From the NCBI GenBank assembly GCA_001563805.1, contig LKMK01000006.1:1-32258 (forward strand): a stretch of 32,258 nt of DNA. The letters are read 5' to 3'. Below are positions 18,443-28,007 of the stretch, one piece after another. Under the pieces are notes generated by a model, which saw only the letters and a program-made list of their open reading frames with translations, had not been told where the DNA came from and did no database searches. A program made the position numbers and the translations under genes. This stretch comes from Natrialbaceae archaeon B1-Br10_E2g2. GTDB taxonomy: Archaea > Halobacteriota > Halobacteria > Halobacteriales > Natrialbaceae. How positions within the stretch are numbered: position 1 is the first letter of the stretch; the number at the start of each line of letters is the position of its first letter.

Positions 18443-19591
18443 GTGTTTTATTTGGGTGGAAAATTGCCAATCACAAACGAAGACGTCGAACTGCTGCTTG
18501 TCGAGGACCAGCACGATCAAGCACGATTTGTTGAACGGCTAATACACGAACAGCAATCGTCTCTCAGTAGGCAGACAGCGCATAGTCCGATCGAAGTCAC
18601 AGAGATCCACCACGTCGATTGTCTCTCGTCTGCCCTCGAGTATCTTGACGCAACTTCTCCGGACGCAATCCTGCTCGACCTCATGCTCCCTGACAGTCGA
18701 GGAATCGAGACAGTCGATCGAGTGATCGAATACGCACCGGACGTTCCAGTCGTTGTGCTGACTGGGCAGAACGAAACGGAGGTCGGCGTCGACGCAGTTC
18801 AGCGAGGAGCACAAGAGTACCTGTCCAAGGGGAGCGTTACTGGGGAGGCGATTCTGCGTACACTCAGGTATGCAATCGAGCGATCGCGAAATCAGCGGAA
18901 ACTCGTCGATCGAAACCATCGACTAGCACTATTGAATCAAATCGTCAGAGAAGACATTCGAGCCGACCTAAGCATGATCGTTGGCTTGGGGGACCAATTG
19001 AAAAGTGATGGTAGTGATGCCGATAAACGCACAAGAGAATCGTTATTGGACATCGCACAGCATGCTGCCGACCTTACCGACACTGCAGCAACAGTGGTCG
19101 ACGTCATTTCGGCTGACGACCTCGATCGGGAACCATGTGATCTGTACGCTGTGCTCGAGACCGAAATGGCCCAACTCCGTTTTGAACAGGATGTCGACAT
19201 TACAATCAAACGAAACGATACTATTGACAGTCAACTAATCGTCGCCGCCTCCCCGATGCTCGGGTCGGTGTTCAAACACCTTTTTGAGCATGCTGTTGAC
19301 CGTTCAGATCGAGCCATACCGACACTGACGGTAACAGTGGAGACAACTTCTGCGGAAATAAAAGTCGAAATCGTTGATGACGGTGTCGAGATACCCGACA
19401 CAGAAACAGAGAGACTCGTTGACCCGGACGTTCGTTTCGATACTCGGTCGGGAATGGGTCTCAAACTCTATCTAGTAACGACCTTGCTCGAGTCGTTCGG
19501 TGGGTCACTCGAAATCGATGCCAACGATCCGTGTGGGTCACGTGTAACTGTTGTTCTCGATCGCAAAAGCGCGTCCGATAATCAGTCCTGA
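18443..19591 (+). CDS. Response-regulator receiver fused to a degenerate histidine-kinase-like module
   Basis: 382 aa, GTG start; receiver motifs LLLVEDQHDQ, DAILLDLMLPDS, VVVLTGQ, QEYLSKG; then LNQIVREDIRADLSMIVGLG where the haloarchaeal H-box RHDIRND is expected; degenerate HATPase (HLFEHAVDRSD, DDGVEIP). Confidence 0.85.
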   Translation: MFYLGGKLPITNEDVELLLVEDQHDQARFVERLIHEQQSSLSRQTAHSPIEVTEIHHVDCLSSALEYLDATSPDAILLDLMLPDSRGIETVDRVIEYAPDVPVVVLTGQNETEVGVDAVQRGAQEYLSKGSVTGEAILRTLRYAIERSRNQRKLVDRNHRLALLNQIVREDIRADLSMIVGLGDQLKSDGSDADKRTRESLLDIAQHAADLTDTAATVVDVISADDLDREPCDLYAVLETEMAQLRFEQDVDITIKRNDTIDSQLIVAASPMLGSVFKHLFEHAVDRSDRAIPTLTVTVETTSAEIKVEIVDDGVEIPDTETERLVDPDVRFDTRSGMGLKLYLVTTLLESFGGSLEIDANDPCGSRVTVVLDRKSASDNQS

Positions 19592-19694
19592 AAGGATGAG
19601 AGAGATACTATTTGTTTGTAGGGTACCTTGTTTGAGAAAACTCTCGGTGAAACAGCGCATTGTACGTGCTTATTGTACGAATTAGGTAAGAAGA

Positions 19695-19714
19695 CCCACG
19701 GCTTCAGTCGTGGG
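19695..19714. repeat. IS200/IS605-like end hairpin, copy A
   Basis: cccacggcttcagtcgtggg followed by tggatgtca; resembles haloarchaeal IS605/IS1341-type element ends. Confidence 0.5.
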
Positions 19715-19720
19715 TGGATG

Positions 19721-19845
19721 TCAATCAGAGTCGGTCGGTTCGCAGTTGGTGGTGGCGTAATACTCGACGTTGAGCTCGGCGACCTTTTCGAAGTCGCCGT
19801 CTCGAGCAAGGAGCGGTATATCGAGGTTACACAGATTCGAGGAGA
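19721..19845 (-). pseudogene. C-terminal remnant of a PIN-domain (VapC-like) protein
   Basis: Minus-strand frame ...NLDIPLLARDGDFEKVAELNVEYYATTNCEPTDSD* resembles the PIN-domain C-terminal pattern (xPLLTRDxDFxKV...L.VE.Y); no N-terminal half present. Confidence 0.5.
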
Positions 19846-19848
19846 AAG

Positions 19849-19868
19849 CCCACGACTTTAGTCGTGGG
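19849..19868. repeat. IS200/IS605-like end hairpin, copy B
   Basis: cccacgactttagtcgtggg: perfect 8-bp stem, 4-nt loop, same orientation as copy A and 154 bp away. Confidence 0.5.
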
Positions 19869-19907
19869 AGAAGTCACGCGTCTCGAACCGTTTGACCTCG
19901 AGGTACG

Positions 19908-20891
19908 TCACGCCAGGTCCAGTATTTCGCGTGGGTTCTCGTAGACGACCCGACGGACGTCCTCGCGATCGACGCCGAGACGGAGCAGATCGAGGATCGT
20001 CCGCTTCATCACGAACGGGTCGTTATCCATCGCGCCGATGAGATCCGTGTCGACGACGATTCGGTCGCTTCCGTGTGCGTCGATCGCTGCGGCGATGTCG
20101 CGGGCGTCGATACCACGCAGCCACGGCGCACTCACGCTGTAAGCGAGGTAACAGCCCGTGTTCTCTAACACGAAATCCCGGATGTCCTGGCCAGCGTGGT
20201 CGATCACGAGCTGCTCATCAGACAACCCTACTTCATCGGCGAGTGTAAGGTCTATCTCGACTGCCGCCATTTTTGCGTCTTCCGGGGTTAGCAGTGGGTC
20301 CGTGAAATTGCGGTTTCCCTCCTCGTAGCTCTGGACATGTCTCGGATCGACGTTGCCTTTGCTCGACCCTGGCGTGTGGACGAGCACTGGGAGGCCCGTG
20401 TCACGCGCGACACGAAACTGCTCGCGGACGACCTCCCTTTGTTCTTCTAGCGGCCAGGACAGGGTGTGCTGTGTCGACTCGATCCCTGTCTCGCCGATGG
20501 CGATCACCCGATCGTCCTCGCAGTACGCGGGGAGCACAGAGACGAGTTCGTCGGCATCCTCGACTCGAGACCAGGTGTGGATCCCGACAGCAACGTACTG
20601 ATCGTAAAAGTGCCGGTGATCGAACGCGGCTGCTCGTCGAAGTGCGTCATCCCACAGAAAACGGACATCGTCGGCACTCACGGGCCGGTACGGGGCCCAG
20701 TAGTATCCCGCCGCTATCGCGACCGCCGCTCGTCCACCACTCAGATCGAATTTCTCACGGTCGTTCCACGTCAGCGACTGCGTGTGCTGGTGAATGTCGA
20801 TCCACGGAATGTCGACCGGGCTCGGTGTTGCTCCTTCTTCCGGCGGATCACCGATCGGTCGCTTCGTCGGCCCGCTCATCGGTATCGCCAC
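19908..20891 (-). CDS. TatD-like metal-dependent hydrolase
   Basis: 327 aa; metal-ligand motifs IDIHQH, GETGIE, VLVHTP, VIDHAG, VVDTDLIG in TatD order. Confidence 0.8.
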   Translation of the reverse strand: MAIPMSGPTKRPIGDPPEEGATPSPVDIPWIDIHQHTQSLTWNDREKFDLSGGRAAVAIAAGYYWAPYRPVSADDVRFLWDDALRRAAAFDHRHFYDQYVAVGIHTWSRVEDADELVSVLPAYCEDDRVIAIGETGIESTQHTLSWPLEEQREVVREQFRVARDTGLPVLVHTPGSSKGNVDPRHVQSYEEGNRNFTDPLLTPEDAKMAAVEIDLTLADEVGLSDEQLVIDHAGQDIRDFVLENTGCYLAYSVSAPWLRGIDARDIAAAIDAHGSDRIVVDTDLIGAMDNDPFVMKRTILDLLRLGVDREDVRRVVYENPREILDLA

Positions 20892-21295
20892 CCGAATCGC
20901 TCAGATTGCCCGGGAGTCTCTCTTTCGCTCCGATGGCGTGTCGACGTTGCGTTGGGTACGCTACCGTCGTGACCGATCGCGTGTGTTTGTAACCGTCTGA
21001 TCCCGGTCTGCGCACTGTTGCCGTTTTGACCGCACCCTACTGTCATGTATTACCATGACCCACCCCGCCGAGAGCGTATATATATCCACCGAAAGCAGCG
21101 TTGACCTCTTCTCGCGCCGAATTTGAACAACAGCTTGATTCACCGACTGAGTCGGGATTGCGTTCCGTATGTACGCGCTGTCGTCGACTACGTCTCGCAA
21201 GACCAGGGAGATCGCTGCGACTCCCACAGCGTCTCGATTCGCTCCCCAATCCGATCAAGAACGAGGCGGCGCAGGTCGCGATGGTCGTTCGCTCA

Positions 21296-22414
21296 CTAGC
21301 TCTCCTGTGGCTCTGCGACCGAAACCCACAGATGGACGTGATACTCCGTATCCTCGATCGACGGCTCGTCAGGCACGTCGCCGTCGGGGAACAGGAGCCA
21401 GACGACACGGATTTCGTCCCCGGTCATCGTCGGTTCGATCTCGTGATGGTGGTGCCAGGACTCGTTGTGGTCGATCGTCGTCTCGAACCGATCGAGTTCG
21501 CGTTGCTCGGTGACGATCGTCTCGTTGACCGGTGGCCCGTCGGTCTCGTTCCCGGTTGTAGCCGTTTCGTTGGCGATCCGTTCGGTGTCCTGTTCGAGCA
21601 CGACGATCGAGTACTCCGTCCGTTCGTGCTCGTGGTTATCGACGCCGACAACGATGTCTCCGCGTTCGCCCTGGACGAACTCCGTCGGATAGCCGTCGGC
21701 GACGAGGTCACCCTCGTCGTCCTCGGTCAGAATATACACCGCCGAGAAGCGCTCGCCGTCTGGTGGGACGACGATCGCGAACGTGACGGTCCCGAGGGCC
21801 AGCACGATCGACGCGACCAGCAACACGTTCAGTACGCCGTCAAATCGGGTATCCGGCTCAAGCAGTTCCGTCCGTCCGGTGTGATACCACTCGCGGTACG
21901 GGACAGCGAAGCGTTCATCTACGGGAAGTTGCCATCGCCGATGGGCGGCGATCGCCGTCGCCACGAGCGTAAAGCCGGTGACAGCGACCATGATCGGGGC
22001 CAGTCGGATCCCCCATGGGGTAAAGTTCAGAACGAGGCCAATCAGCGGGACGATGGCGATGCTGAGGCCGAACGCGAGGGCAACGCGTTCGATTCCGTCG
22101 ATCCCCGATCGCTGTGCTGTCGAGAGGAACCCTTCTTCGGTCTCTCCGTCCGATCGGTCGGGATCGGTGTCCAAAGCGTCCTCAGTCGCTGGCGGCTCTC
22201 CGGCCTCCGGAAACAGCGCTGCGATGAAGACATAGCCCGGGACGAACAGGACGAATGCGAGTCCAAGCGGGACTCGAAGCGGCGTCTCGCGGATCACCGG
22301 CGCGAACACAGCGACGTTGACGAACGCCGTGAGCGCAAGCATGACAACGAGATCAGCCGGAAGCGCACGGAGTTGGCGCGGGAGTAACAGCCAGAGCGAC
22401 CGTCGATCGACCAT
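21296..22414 (-). CDS. DUF1616-like membrane protein
   Basis: 372 aa; N-terminal RALPADLVVMLALTAFVNVAVF...LRVPLGLAFVLFVPGYVFIAALFPE typical of DUF1616, TM segments and Ig-like extracellular part. Confidence 0.8.
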   Translation of the reverse strand: MVDRRSLWLLLPRQLRALPADLVVMLALTAFVNVAVFAPVIRETPLRVPLGLAFVLFVPGYVFIAALFPEAGEPPATEDALDTDPDRSDGETEEGFLSTAQRSGIDGIERVALAFGLSIAIVPLIGLVLNFTPWGIRLAPIMVAVTGFTLVATAIAAHRRWQLPVDERFAVPYREWYHTGRTELLEPDTRFDGVLNVLLVASIVLALGTVTFAIVVPPDGERFSAVYILTEDDEGDLVADGYPTEFVQGERGDIVVGVDNHEHERTEYSIVVLEQDTERIANETATTGNETDGPPVNETIVTEQRELDRFETTIDHNESWHHHHEIEPTMTGDEIRVVWLLFPDGDVPDEPSIEDTEYHVHLWVSVAEPQES

Positions 22415-22554
22415 TCACCCATCTATCGGGGAGAGGATAATAAAAGTCGGTCGATCGATCGGTTGTATTCAAATCAGGTCGCAATCGCGTCGAGAGGTGT
22501 ACTCGTGTCGATGACGGACCTGCGGGCCGGCGATCGCCGAGACAGCCGTCAGTC

Positions 22555-24804
22555 TCAGTCGTCCGCTACCGATGAATCGACCTCATCCACCCCTGATTCT
22601 GGGGTAGACCTGCCACAGAGCCGTCGAACCATGTCGAGAACGGCCTCTGCATTGTCGCTCGAGACGGAATTGGGAGTGAACGCGGCCTGCTCATAGGCTG
22701 TTGTCACATCACGCAACTGTTCATCTTGTTTGCTGGGGCCGTCATCGGTTGGACTGTGGTGTTGGTAGAACTCCCAGTGGGTAAGCGTCTCATCGCGATC
22801 GGCTGTCGTCGGCCAGGCCTGTCGGACAGCACTGTATGCGGTTCGGATTGCGCGCTTCGGCCGATCGTCCGAGAGATGATCATCCGCCCGTGTGAGTAAT
22901 GCATCGACGACTCTAGCTGTGGTGACTGTGTCGGATGGCGTCTCGGTGGCAGCCGCCGTCGCCGCGGAGGGGTCGGCCATGGGTGTCGATCCATCGTAGT
23001 CAGTGGGACGGTCGCCACCAGGTGACTCGGTCTCATGCCGGTCCCGTCGCCACCACATTGCCCCACTGCCGATCGCTAGCACGATTAGTCCGAGGAGAGC
23101 CGTCCACGGAGAGACGATTCGGTCGAACAGCGATGACGACTCTCCAACGGCCGGCTGTCCCTGAACGATCGTCTCGGCCTGGGCCGATGTGAGACTTGTC
23201 CCCTCGCCGTCGTAGACCGCACCGATCTGAAGCTCATCGTCATCGGCTACTGGCGGTCCAACAACACGTTCCGAGAACGTGCCATCCGAATCCGTTGTCA
23301 CGGATTCCACTGACTCACCGTCGACAAGAACCTCGACCGACTGGTCTGGGATCGCATCGCCATCAGCTGTTGTGAGCGTTCCATTGACGGTGTAGTTACC
23401 GTCGTCGTTCGCGATCGGCGCTGCGTCCATCTCCAGGCTCGTCTGGGTCTCAGAGACCGAGATCGGTGTCGTCGTGTTCGTCGCCGCAAGTGCTCTGTCC
23501 TCGTATGGTAATGTGACAGTCAGCGATCGCTCTCCGTCACGGACGTTCGCAGGAATCCTCACTGTGTCGGCGAACGTGCCGTCTGTGACACTGATTGTTC
23601 CGATCGTACTCCCGTCGATCGACGCCTCGACAGATACGTCGTCGACGGGCACGTCGTCGACGGTGAGCTCACCCTCGACGGGGAGAGTATCACTATAGGC
23701 GGTCGTTTCCGCCGTTTCGAGACTCGAAATTGTCGGCTGGACCTGCTGGATCGAGACGTTGACATCCGTTTGCGTTCCGAGATACGTCGACTGCCGATCC
23801 GGGATGTACGCGACCGTGATGTTCGACAGCGATCGCTGCTGGCTCAGAGGCTGGAAGTCGACGGCGAACGCCCCCGACTCGTCTGTCCGAGTATCAACCG
23901 TCTCCCCGTCAATTTGGAGACGGATCTCCTCGTCTGCGATCACCGACTCGTCAGCTGTTTCTATCGATCCAGCGATTGTCAGTGGGTCGAGAAACGAAGC
24001 GGTCTCGCCTTCTGGCTCGAGTATCAACGCCGTCTCGATGAACTGCTGCTCACGGACGATCGTCTGCGACTCTTCGACTGCTGACGTCGACTCGTTAATG
24101 CTCGAGTCGGCCTCCGTGAAATCTTGACCAGTTTCCAGTTCGATTATGTCGTAATTGGTCCTGATCGTTCCGCCAGCGGCCTCGATCTCAGCGGCCAGAT
24201 CCTCGAGTTCCCGGGCTAACTCGAGTGCCAGTTCGTCGTCGCCTGCCTGTCGCGCGGCTTCGTACTCCTCGAGCGTCTGCTCGTAGGCCTCGATGAGATC
24301 GGTGAGGCGTTCTTGCTCCTCGGCAGTTTCATTGAAAGTCTCTCCAAGATCGTCTTCGTCTTCGTCCTCGTCATCGCTACTCCCCTCTGTGTCGCCGGCG
24401 ACCTCAACGTACTGTGAGAGCCGGTCCCGGTACTCCTCACCAACGAAGTCTCGAGCCAGGTCGTACTCGTTCTCGCTTAGTGAGAACGCACTGTCCTGTA
24501 ACTGGCCCGATAGCCGATCGGACAGCCACGCTTCGACGCCCGAGTCCCCATCAGCCGCGTACTCCTCGGGATTCCGATGGCGAACCGTCTCGTTTTCCTC
24601 TTTGTCCGTCGTGATCGTCGGTGCGACGTGATCGGCTATACTGGATTTGGAAGCGACCGTATACTCACCAGTTGTTGCAGCACCCACTCCGATAGCGGGC
24701 ACAATAAGAAGGCCACAAAGTAACAGCAGGATTCCGACTACACGGACAACGTCGTACACGTATTGAAATTTCTCGCTCGGAACAAAAATGTGTCTGCTCG
24801 ACAT
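22555..24804 (-). CDS. Membrane protein with extracytoplasmic Ig-like domains and DUF4129-like C-terminal domain
   Basis: Start chosen at internal ATG (MSSRHIFVPSEKFQYVYDVVRVVGILLLLCGLL) rather than ORF-track start; coiled/acidic region, Ig-like repeats, TM (PWTALLGLIVLAIGSGAMWW), cytoplasmic tail with ALLTRADDHLSDDRPKRAIRTAYSAVRQAW...LTHWEFYQ. Confidence 0.75.
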   Translation of the reverse strand: MSSRHIFVPSEKFQYVYDVVRVVGILLLLCGLLIVPAIGVGAATTGEYTVASKSSIADHVAPTITTDKEENETVRHRNPEEYAADGDSGVEAWLSDRLSGQLQDSAFSLSENEYDLARDFVGEEYRDRLSQYVEVAGDTEGSSDDEDEDEDDLGETFNETAEEQERLTDLIEAYEQTLEEYEAARQAGDDELALELARELEDLAAEIEAAGGTIRTNYDIIELETGQDFTEADSSINESTSAVEESQTIVREQQFIETALILEPEGETASFLDPLTIAGSIETADESVIADEEIRLQIDGETVDTRTDESGAFAVDFQPLSQQRSLSNITVAYIPDRQSTYLGTQTDVNVSIQQVQPTISSLETAETTAYSDTLPVEGELTVDDVPVDDVSVEASIDGSTIGTISVTDGTFADTVRIPANVRDGERSLTVTLPYEDRALAATNTTTPISVSETQTSLEMDAAPIANDDGNYTVNGTLTTADGDAIPDQSVEVLVDGESVESVTTDSDGTFSERVVGPPVADDDELQIGAVYDGEGTSLTSAQAETIVQGQPAVGESSSLFDRIVSPWTALLGLIVLAIGSGAMWWRRDRHETESPGGDRPTDYDGSTPMADPSAATAAATETPSDTVTTARVVDALLTRADDHLSDDRPKRAIRTAYSAVRQAWPTTADRDETLTHWEFYQHHSPTDDGPSKQDEQLRDVTTAYEQAAFTPNSVSSDNAEAVLDMVRRLCGRSTPESGVDEVDSSVADD

Positions 24805-25011
24805 TCTGGCATTGAATTGACCAGCAATGATCGGTGTGGACGGGCCACCCGATCGGTACAACCGATCGCTTCGACGAATGAGCGGATAGCAGAGCGCCGG
24901 TGCCCGGTACCGGTGCGCGATCGCCAGCATCCGATCACCGCGACCACGGAAACGAGTCCTGGGCCGGCGGGAACCAGTAAATTCAACACAGTACCACAAA
25001 ACCACCAATGT

Positions 25012-26457
25012 ATGCGTCCAACGCGTCGATTGTGGTCGGTGGGTGGACTCGCACTCATCGTCACGGTACTGGCGATCATCTTCGCCCGCCCACTGTTGCT
25101 CGTCGCAACGGCGATGATCGGCGCGTGGATTCTCGTTCGACAGTACCTGTTCATTACAACAGTAGCCGAAACCCTCGACTCGCTGTCGGTTACACAATCA
25201 GTGCCGTCGATGGCCGTCCGGACGGACGGAACGACACCGGTGACGCTCGTAGCAGAGCGATCAGCGACGACCGCCCTGTCACTCACTCTCGATGCCGGCA
25301 TTCCCACAGCGGGGCGTAGTTACAAGCCGCTGTCGGTGTCACTCGGACCGGCCGAATCGACTGCCGAGCGAACCGAAATAATTGAGTGGCCGATCGCCGG
25401 CCGCCACGAGTTCGATGAGGTGACACTGACTGCAAGCGACGGCCTTTTCGAAGCCACAGTCGGCGTCGGCCCAACCCCCGCAGTCACAGTCGAACCGCGT
25501 GGCCCCCGGAACGTCCACGTCGGCGCTGGTGGCGATTACGTGGCGATCGCTCAGGGAGCCCACCAGGCCGGTCGTCTGAAATCGGGTCTCGAACCGGCCG
25601 AGATCAGGGAGTACGTCTCCGGTGACACTGCCGACCAGATCGACTGGAATGCAACGGCCCGCTTCGCGACACCCCATGTCCGCGAGTACGAGACCGAAAC
25701 TGATCGACCGACAGTGCTGGTTGTCGATCATCGCAGCGCCCTCACGACCGGGCCAGCCGACGAGACGAAACTTGACTACCTCCGAGAAGTCGCACTCGGA
25801 ATCACCGAAAGTGCCCACCGACTCGACGATCCACTCGGTCTCGTGACGATTGGCGAGGACGGCATTACGAACCGGATCGCCAAATCAACGACGCGCTATC
25901 GGACGATTCGCCGCCGCTTGTTCGACCTCGAGGCAACTAAGCCCGAGACGGAGCGATCAGTCAGTAAAACGAGGATGCCGACGCGATCGGCTGCGACGGC
26001 ACCCCGATCAGCACTCGACCGGCTTGCGGTCGACGGCGAAACTGGTTTCGCCCGATCGCTCGCGCCGTTCTACCGAAACCGCCAGTTAACGCACGAGCGG
26101 ATCGATGCGGAGCCGTTGCTCGCCGGGGTCCGCCTTGGCACGAGTCGCCAGCGAGAAAAGACGTGGACGGTCATCTGTACGGATGACTCAGATCCTACGG
26201 CGGTTCTTGACGCCGTTGGCCTCGCCAGAGCCAACGGGAACGACGTTCTCGTGATCCTCGCACCGACCGTTCTCTTCGAACCGAGCGGAATGAGCGACGT
26301 TGAGCGAGCCTACGATCGGTACGTGTCCTTCGAGACGTTTCGACAGGAACTCGACGCTATCGATCAGGTCCGCGCACTCGAGGTTGCACCCGGCGATCGG
26401 CTCGCAACCATCCTTGCGGCCGGCACCGGCCGACGACTGCGAGGTGTGCGTCAATGA
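25012..26457 (+). CDS. DUF58 domain-containing membrane protein
   Basis: Start chosen at MRPTRRLWSVGGLALIVTVLAIIF; DUF58 core EIREYVSGDTADQIDWNATARFATPHVREYETETDRPTVLVVDHR. Confidence 0.88.
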   Translation: MRPTRRLWSVGGLALIVTVLAIIFARPLLLVATAMIGAWILVRQYLFITTVAETLDSLSVTQSVPSMAVRTDGTTPVTLVAERSATTALSLTLDAGIPTAGRSYKPLSVSLGPAESTAERTEIIEWPIAGRHEFDEVTLTASDGLFEATVGVGPTPAVTVEPRGPRNVHVGAGGDYVAIAQGAHQAGRLKSGLEPAEIREYVSGDTADQIDWNATARFATPHVREYETETDRPTVLVVDHRSALTTGPADETKLDYLREVALGITESAHRLDDPLGLVTIGEDGITNRIAKSTTRYRTIRRRLFDLEATKPETERSVSKTRMPTRSAATAPRSALDRLAVDGETGFARSLAPFYRNRQLTHERIDAEPLLAGVRLGTSRQREKTWTVICTDDSDPTAVLDAVGLARANGNDVLVILAPTVLFEPSGMSDVERAYDRYVSFETFRQELDAIDQVRALEVAPGDRLATILAAGTGRRLRGVRQ

Positions 26458-26960
26458 ACTCACGCGTGGACTCCAGTTTGCTGGCCACTACGGAGGGACA
26501 ATCTCAGCGCCTGGAGACGGCCGCGGTTGGCGGTGTCTTCGTCGCGTTCGGTCTCGCAGCAGGACTCCCCGGACTCGTCGTCGGCCTCGCCACGGCGGCC
26601 GTTTGGTACCGGGTCGGGACGCCGTACGCGATCGCCGCGGGACATGTCCTGTTCGTCGGGCTCACACCTGGCGCGATCGACGTCATCTCGGTTGCGATCG
26701 TCGAAGCGGCGCTGCTCGGGCTGTTACTCGCACCGGCCGCCCGAAGTCGAATACCGGTTCGGGTGGCCGTAATTACGACCCTGGTCTGGCTCGTCCTGGT
26801 TGGACTCGCGTGGCTGGCGCTTCGCTCCCAGCCGCTGTGGATCGCTGGAGCGGTCAGTATCGGGGTGTTCGCGCTCGCGAGTTACGGCCTCTACCGCTAT
26901 GCACTGGTGACCTTCGGCCTGATCGACGATCCGGCAAAAACCCCTACTGAGCACTCATGA
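26454..26960 (+). CDS. Small haloarchaeal membrane protein (possibly DUF7519-like)
   Basis: 168 aa, several hydrophobic helices; ATGA overlap with the DUF58 gene. Confidence 0.7.
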   Translation: MNSRVDSSLLATTEGQSQRLETAAVGGVFVAFGLAAGLPGLVVGLATAAVWYRVGTPYAIAAGHVLFVGLTPGAIDVISVAIVEAALLGLLLAPAARSRIPVRVAVITTLVWLVLVGLAWLALRSQPLWIAGAVSIGVFALASYGLYRYALVTFGLIDDPAKTPTEHS

Positions 26961-27895
26961 GCTTCGAATTCACTGACGAGACGGGCCAGACTGAACCGCG
27001 TCGAAAGACTGATCGAGAGGGCGAAGACACTCCAACCGACGATCGGCGCGATGACGGCACCCCTGCTGATGACGGGCGCAGTAGTGACGATCGTCTTGAG
27101 CAGTCGGCCCAGCTGGAACTGCTTGCAGAAGAAAACCGCCGACTCCGAGCAGAGTACGCACGAGCCCGCCAGTCCCAGTACCGCCGTACAGCGATCGGGT
27201 TGGCCGCGATCGGGATCTGTGCACTCCTGGGTGGCCTGCTCTTTCCGGACAGCCGTGAGGTGCTCGTCGCGTTCGGAGCGACCGGTCTGTTTGGCGCGGT
27301 GTTGACGTACGTCCTCACGCCCGAGCAGTTCGTCGCCGCAAACATCGGCGAACGCGTCTACGCTGCCTCAGCGGCAAACGGCGCCGCGATCGCGACCGAA
27401 CTCGGCCTGCGGGACGACCGGATCTACGTGCCTGACGACAGCGGTGACACGGCCCTGTACATCCCATTGAGTTCCGACTACGACCTGCCGACGACCGCGG
27501 ATGGGCCGTTCGTGCTCGAGGCTGACAGCCGTGGGCTCCGCTTCGAACCAACCGGTGGCACCCTCTTTGAGGAGGTACAGCGAACCGTGATCGGCGAGTT
27601 GGCTACGACGCCCGGGCCACTCGCCACACAGCTTTGTGAAGCCCTGACCGAGCAGTTCGAACTCGCCGACGTCGCCACGCCAGACGTCGACCCGGCCACC
27701 GGACGCGTCACTGTCGCCATCACGAACAGCTCCTTCGGCGACGTCGATCAGTTCGACCATCCGATCGCCTCGCTGCTCGCGGTCGGACTGGCTACCGGGC
27801 TCGACCGGCCGGTCGAACTATCAGTGACAGCTGGTGACGACCGATCGGACTGGCTGGTCACCTGTCAGTTTGAGACGCCAGCAACCGACGACTGA
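26957..27895 (+). CDS. Conserved-type haloarchaeal membrane protein (possibly DUF7502-like)
   Basis: 312 aa; acidic N-terminus, coiled coil (LELLAEENRRLRAEYARARQSQYRRT), two TM segments, soluble C-terminal domain; ATGA overlap with the preceding gene. Confidence 0.7.
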   Translation: MSFEFTDETGQTEPRRKTDREGEDTPTDDRRDDGTPADDGRSSDDRLEQSAQLELLAEENRRLRAEYARARQSQYRRTAIGLAAIGICALLGGLLFPDSREVLVAFGATGLFGAVLTYVLTPEQFVAANIGERVYAASAANGAAIATELGLRDDRIYVPDDSGDTALYIPLSSDYDLPTTADGPFVLEADSRGLRFEPTGGTLFEEVQRTVIGELATTPGPLATQLCEALTEQFELADVATPDVDPATGRVTVAITNSSFGDVDQFDHPIASLLAVGLATGLDRPVELSVTAGDDRSDWLVTCQFETPATDD

Positions 27896-27943
27896 GCGAC
27901 ATATCGAGTGCAGCCGCTCGATCGCATCTGACGTTCCGAGCGT

Positions 27944-27952
27944 TCTTTTTTT
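27944..27952 (+). terminator. Putative archaeal poly-T terminator for the DUF58 operon
   Basis: tcttttttt about 50 bp after the operon's last stop, in a convergent intergenic region. Confidence 0.45.
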
Positions 27953-28007
27953 ACATTGACAGACCGTGTGACAACTGAGGGCGACACCTTCACGGATTGC
28001 AGACCGG

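Noticed and set aside
21100-21295. Possible short + strand frame (NSLIHRLSRDCVPYVRAVVDYVSQDQGD...) downstream of a TATA-like tatatata
   Set aside because: No ATG start and runs into the DUF1616 gene; insufficient evidence.
21101-22387. 428-aa + strand ORF
   Set aside because: Antisense to the DUF1616-like gene; composition (RRDE-rich) typical of shadow ORFs.
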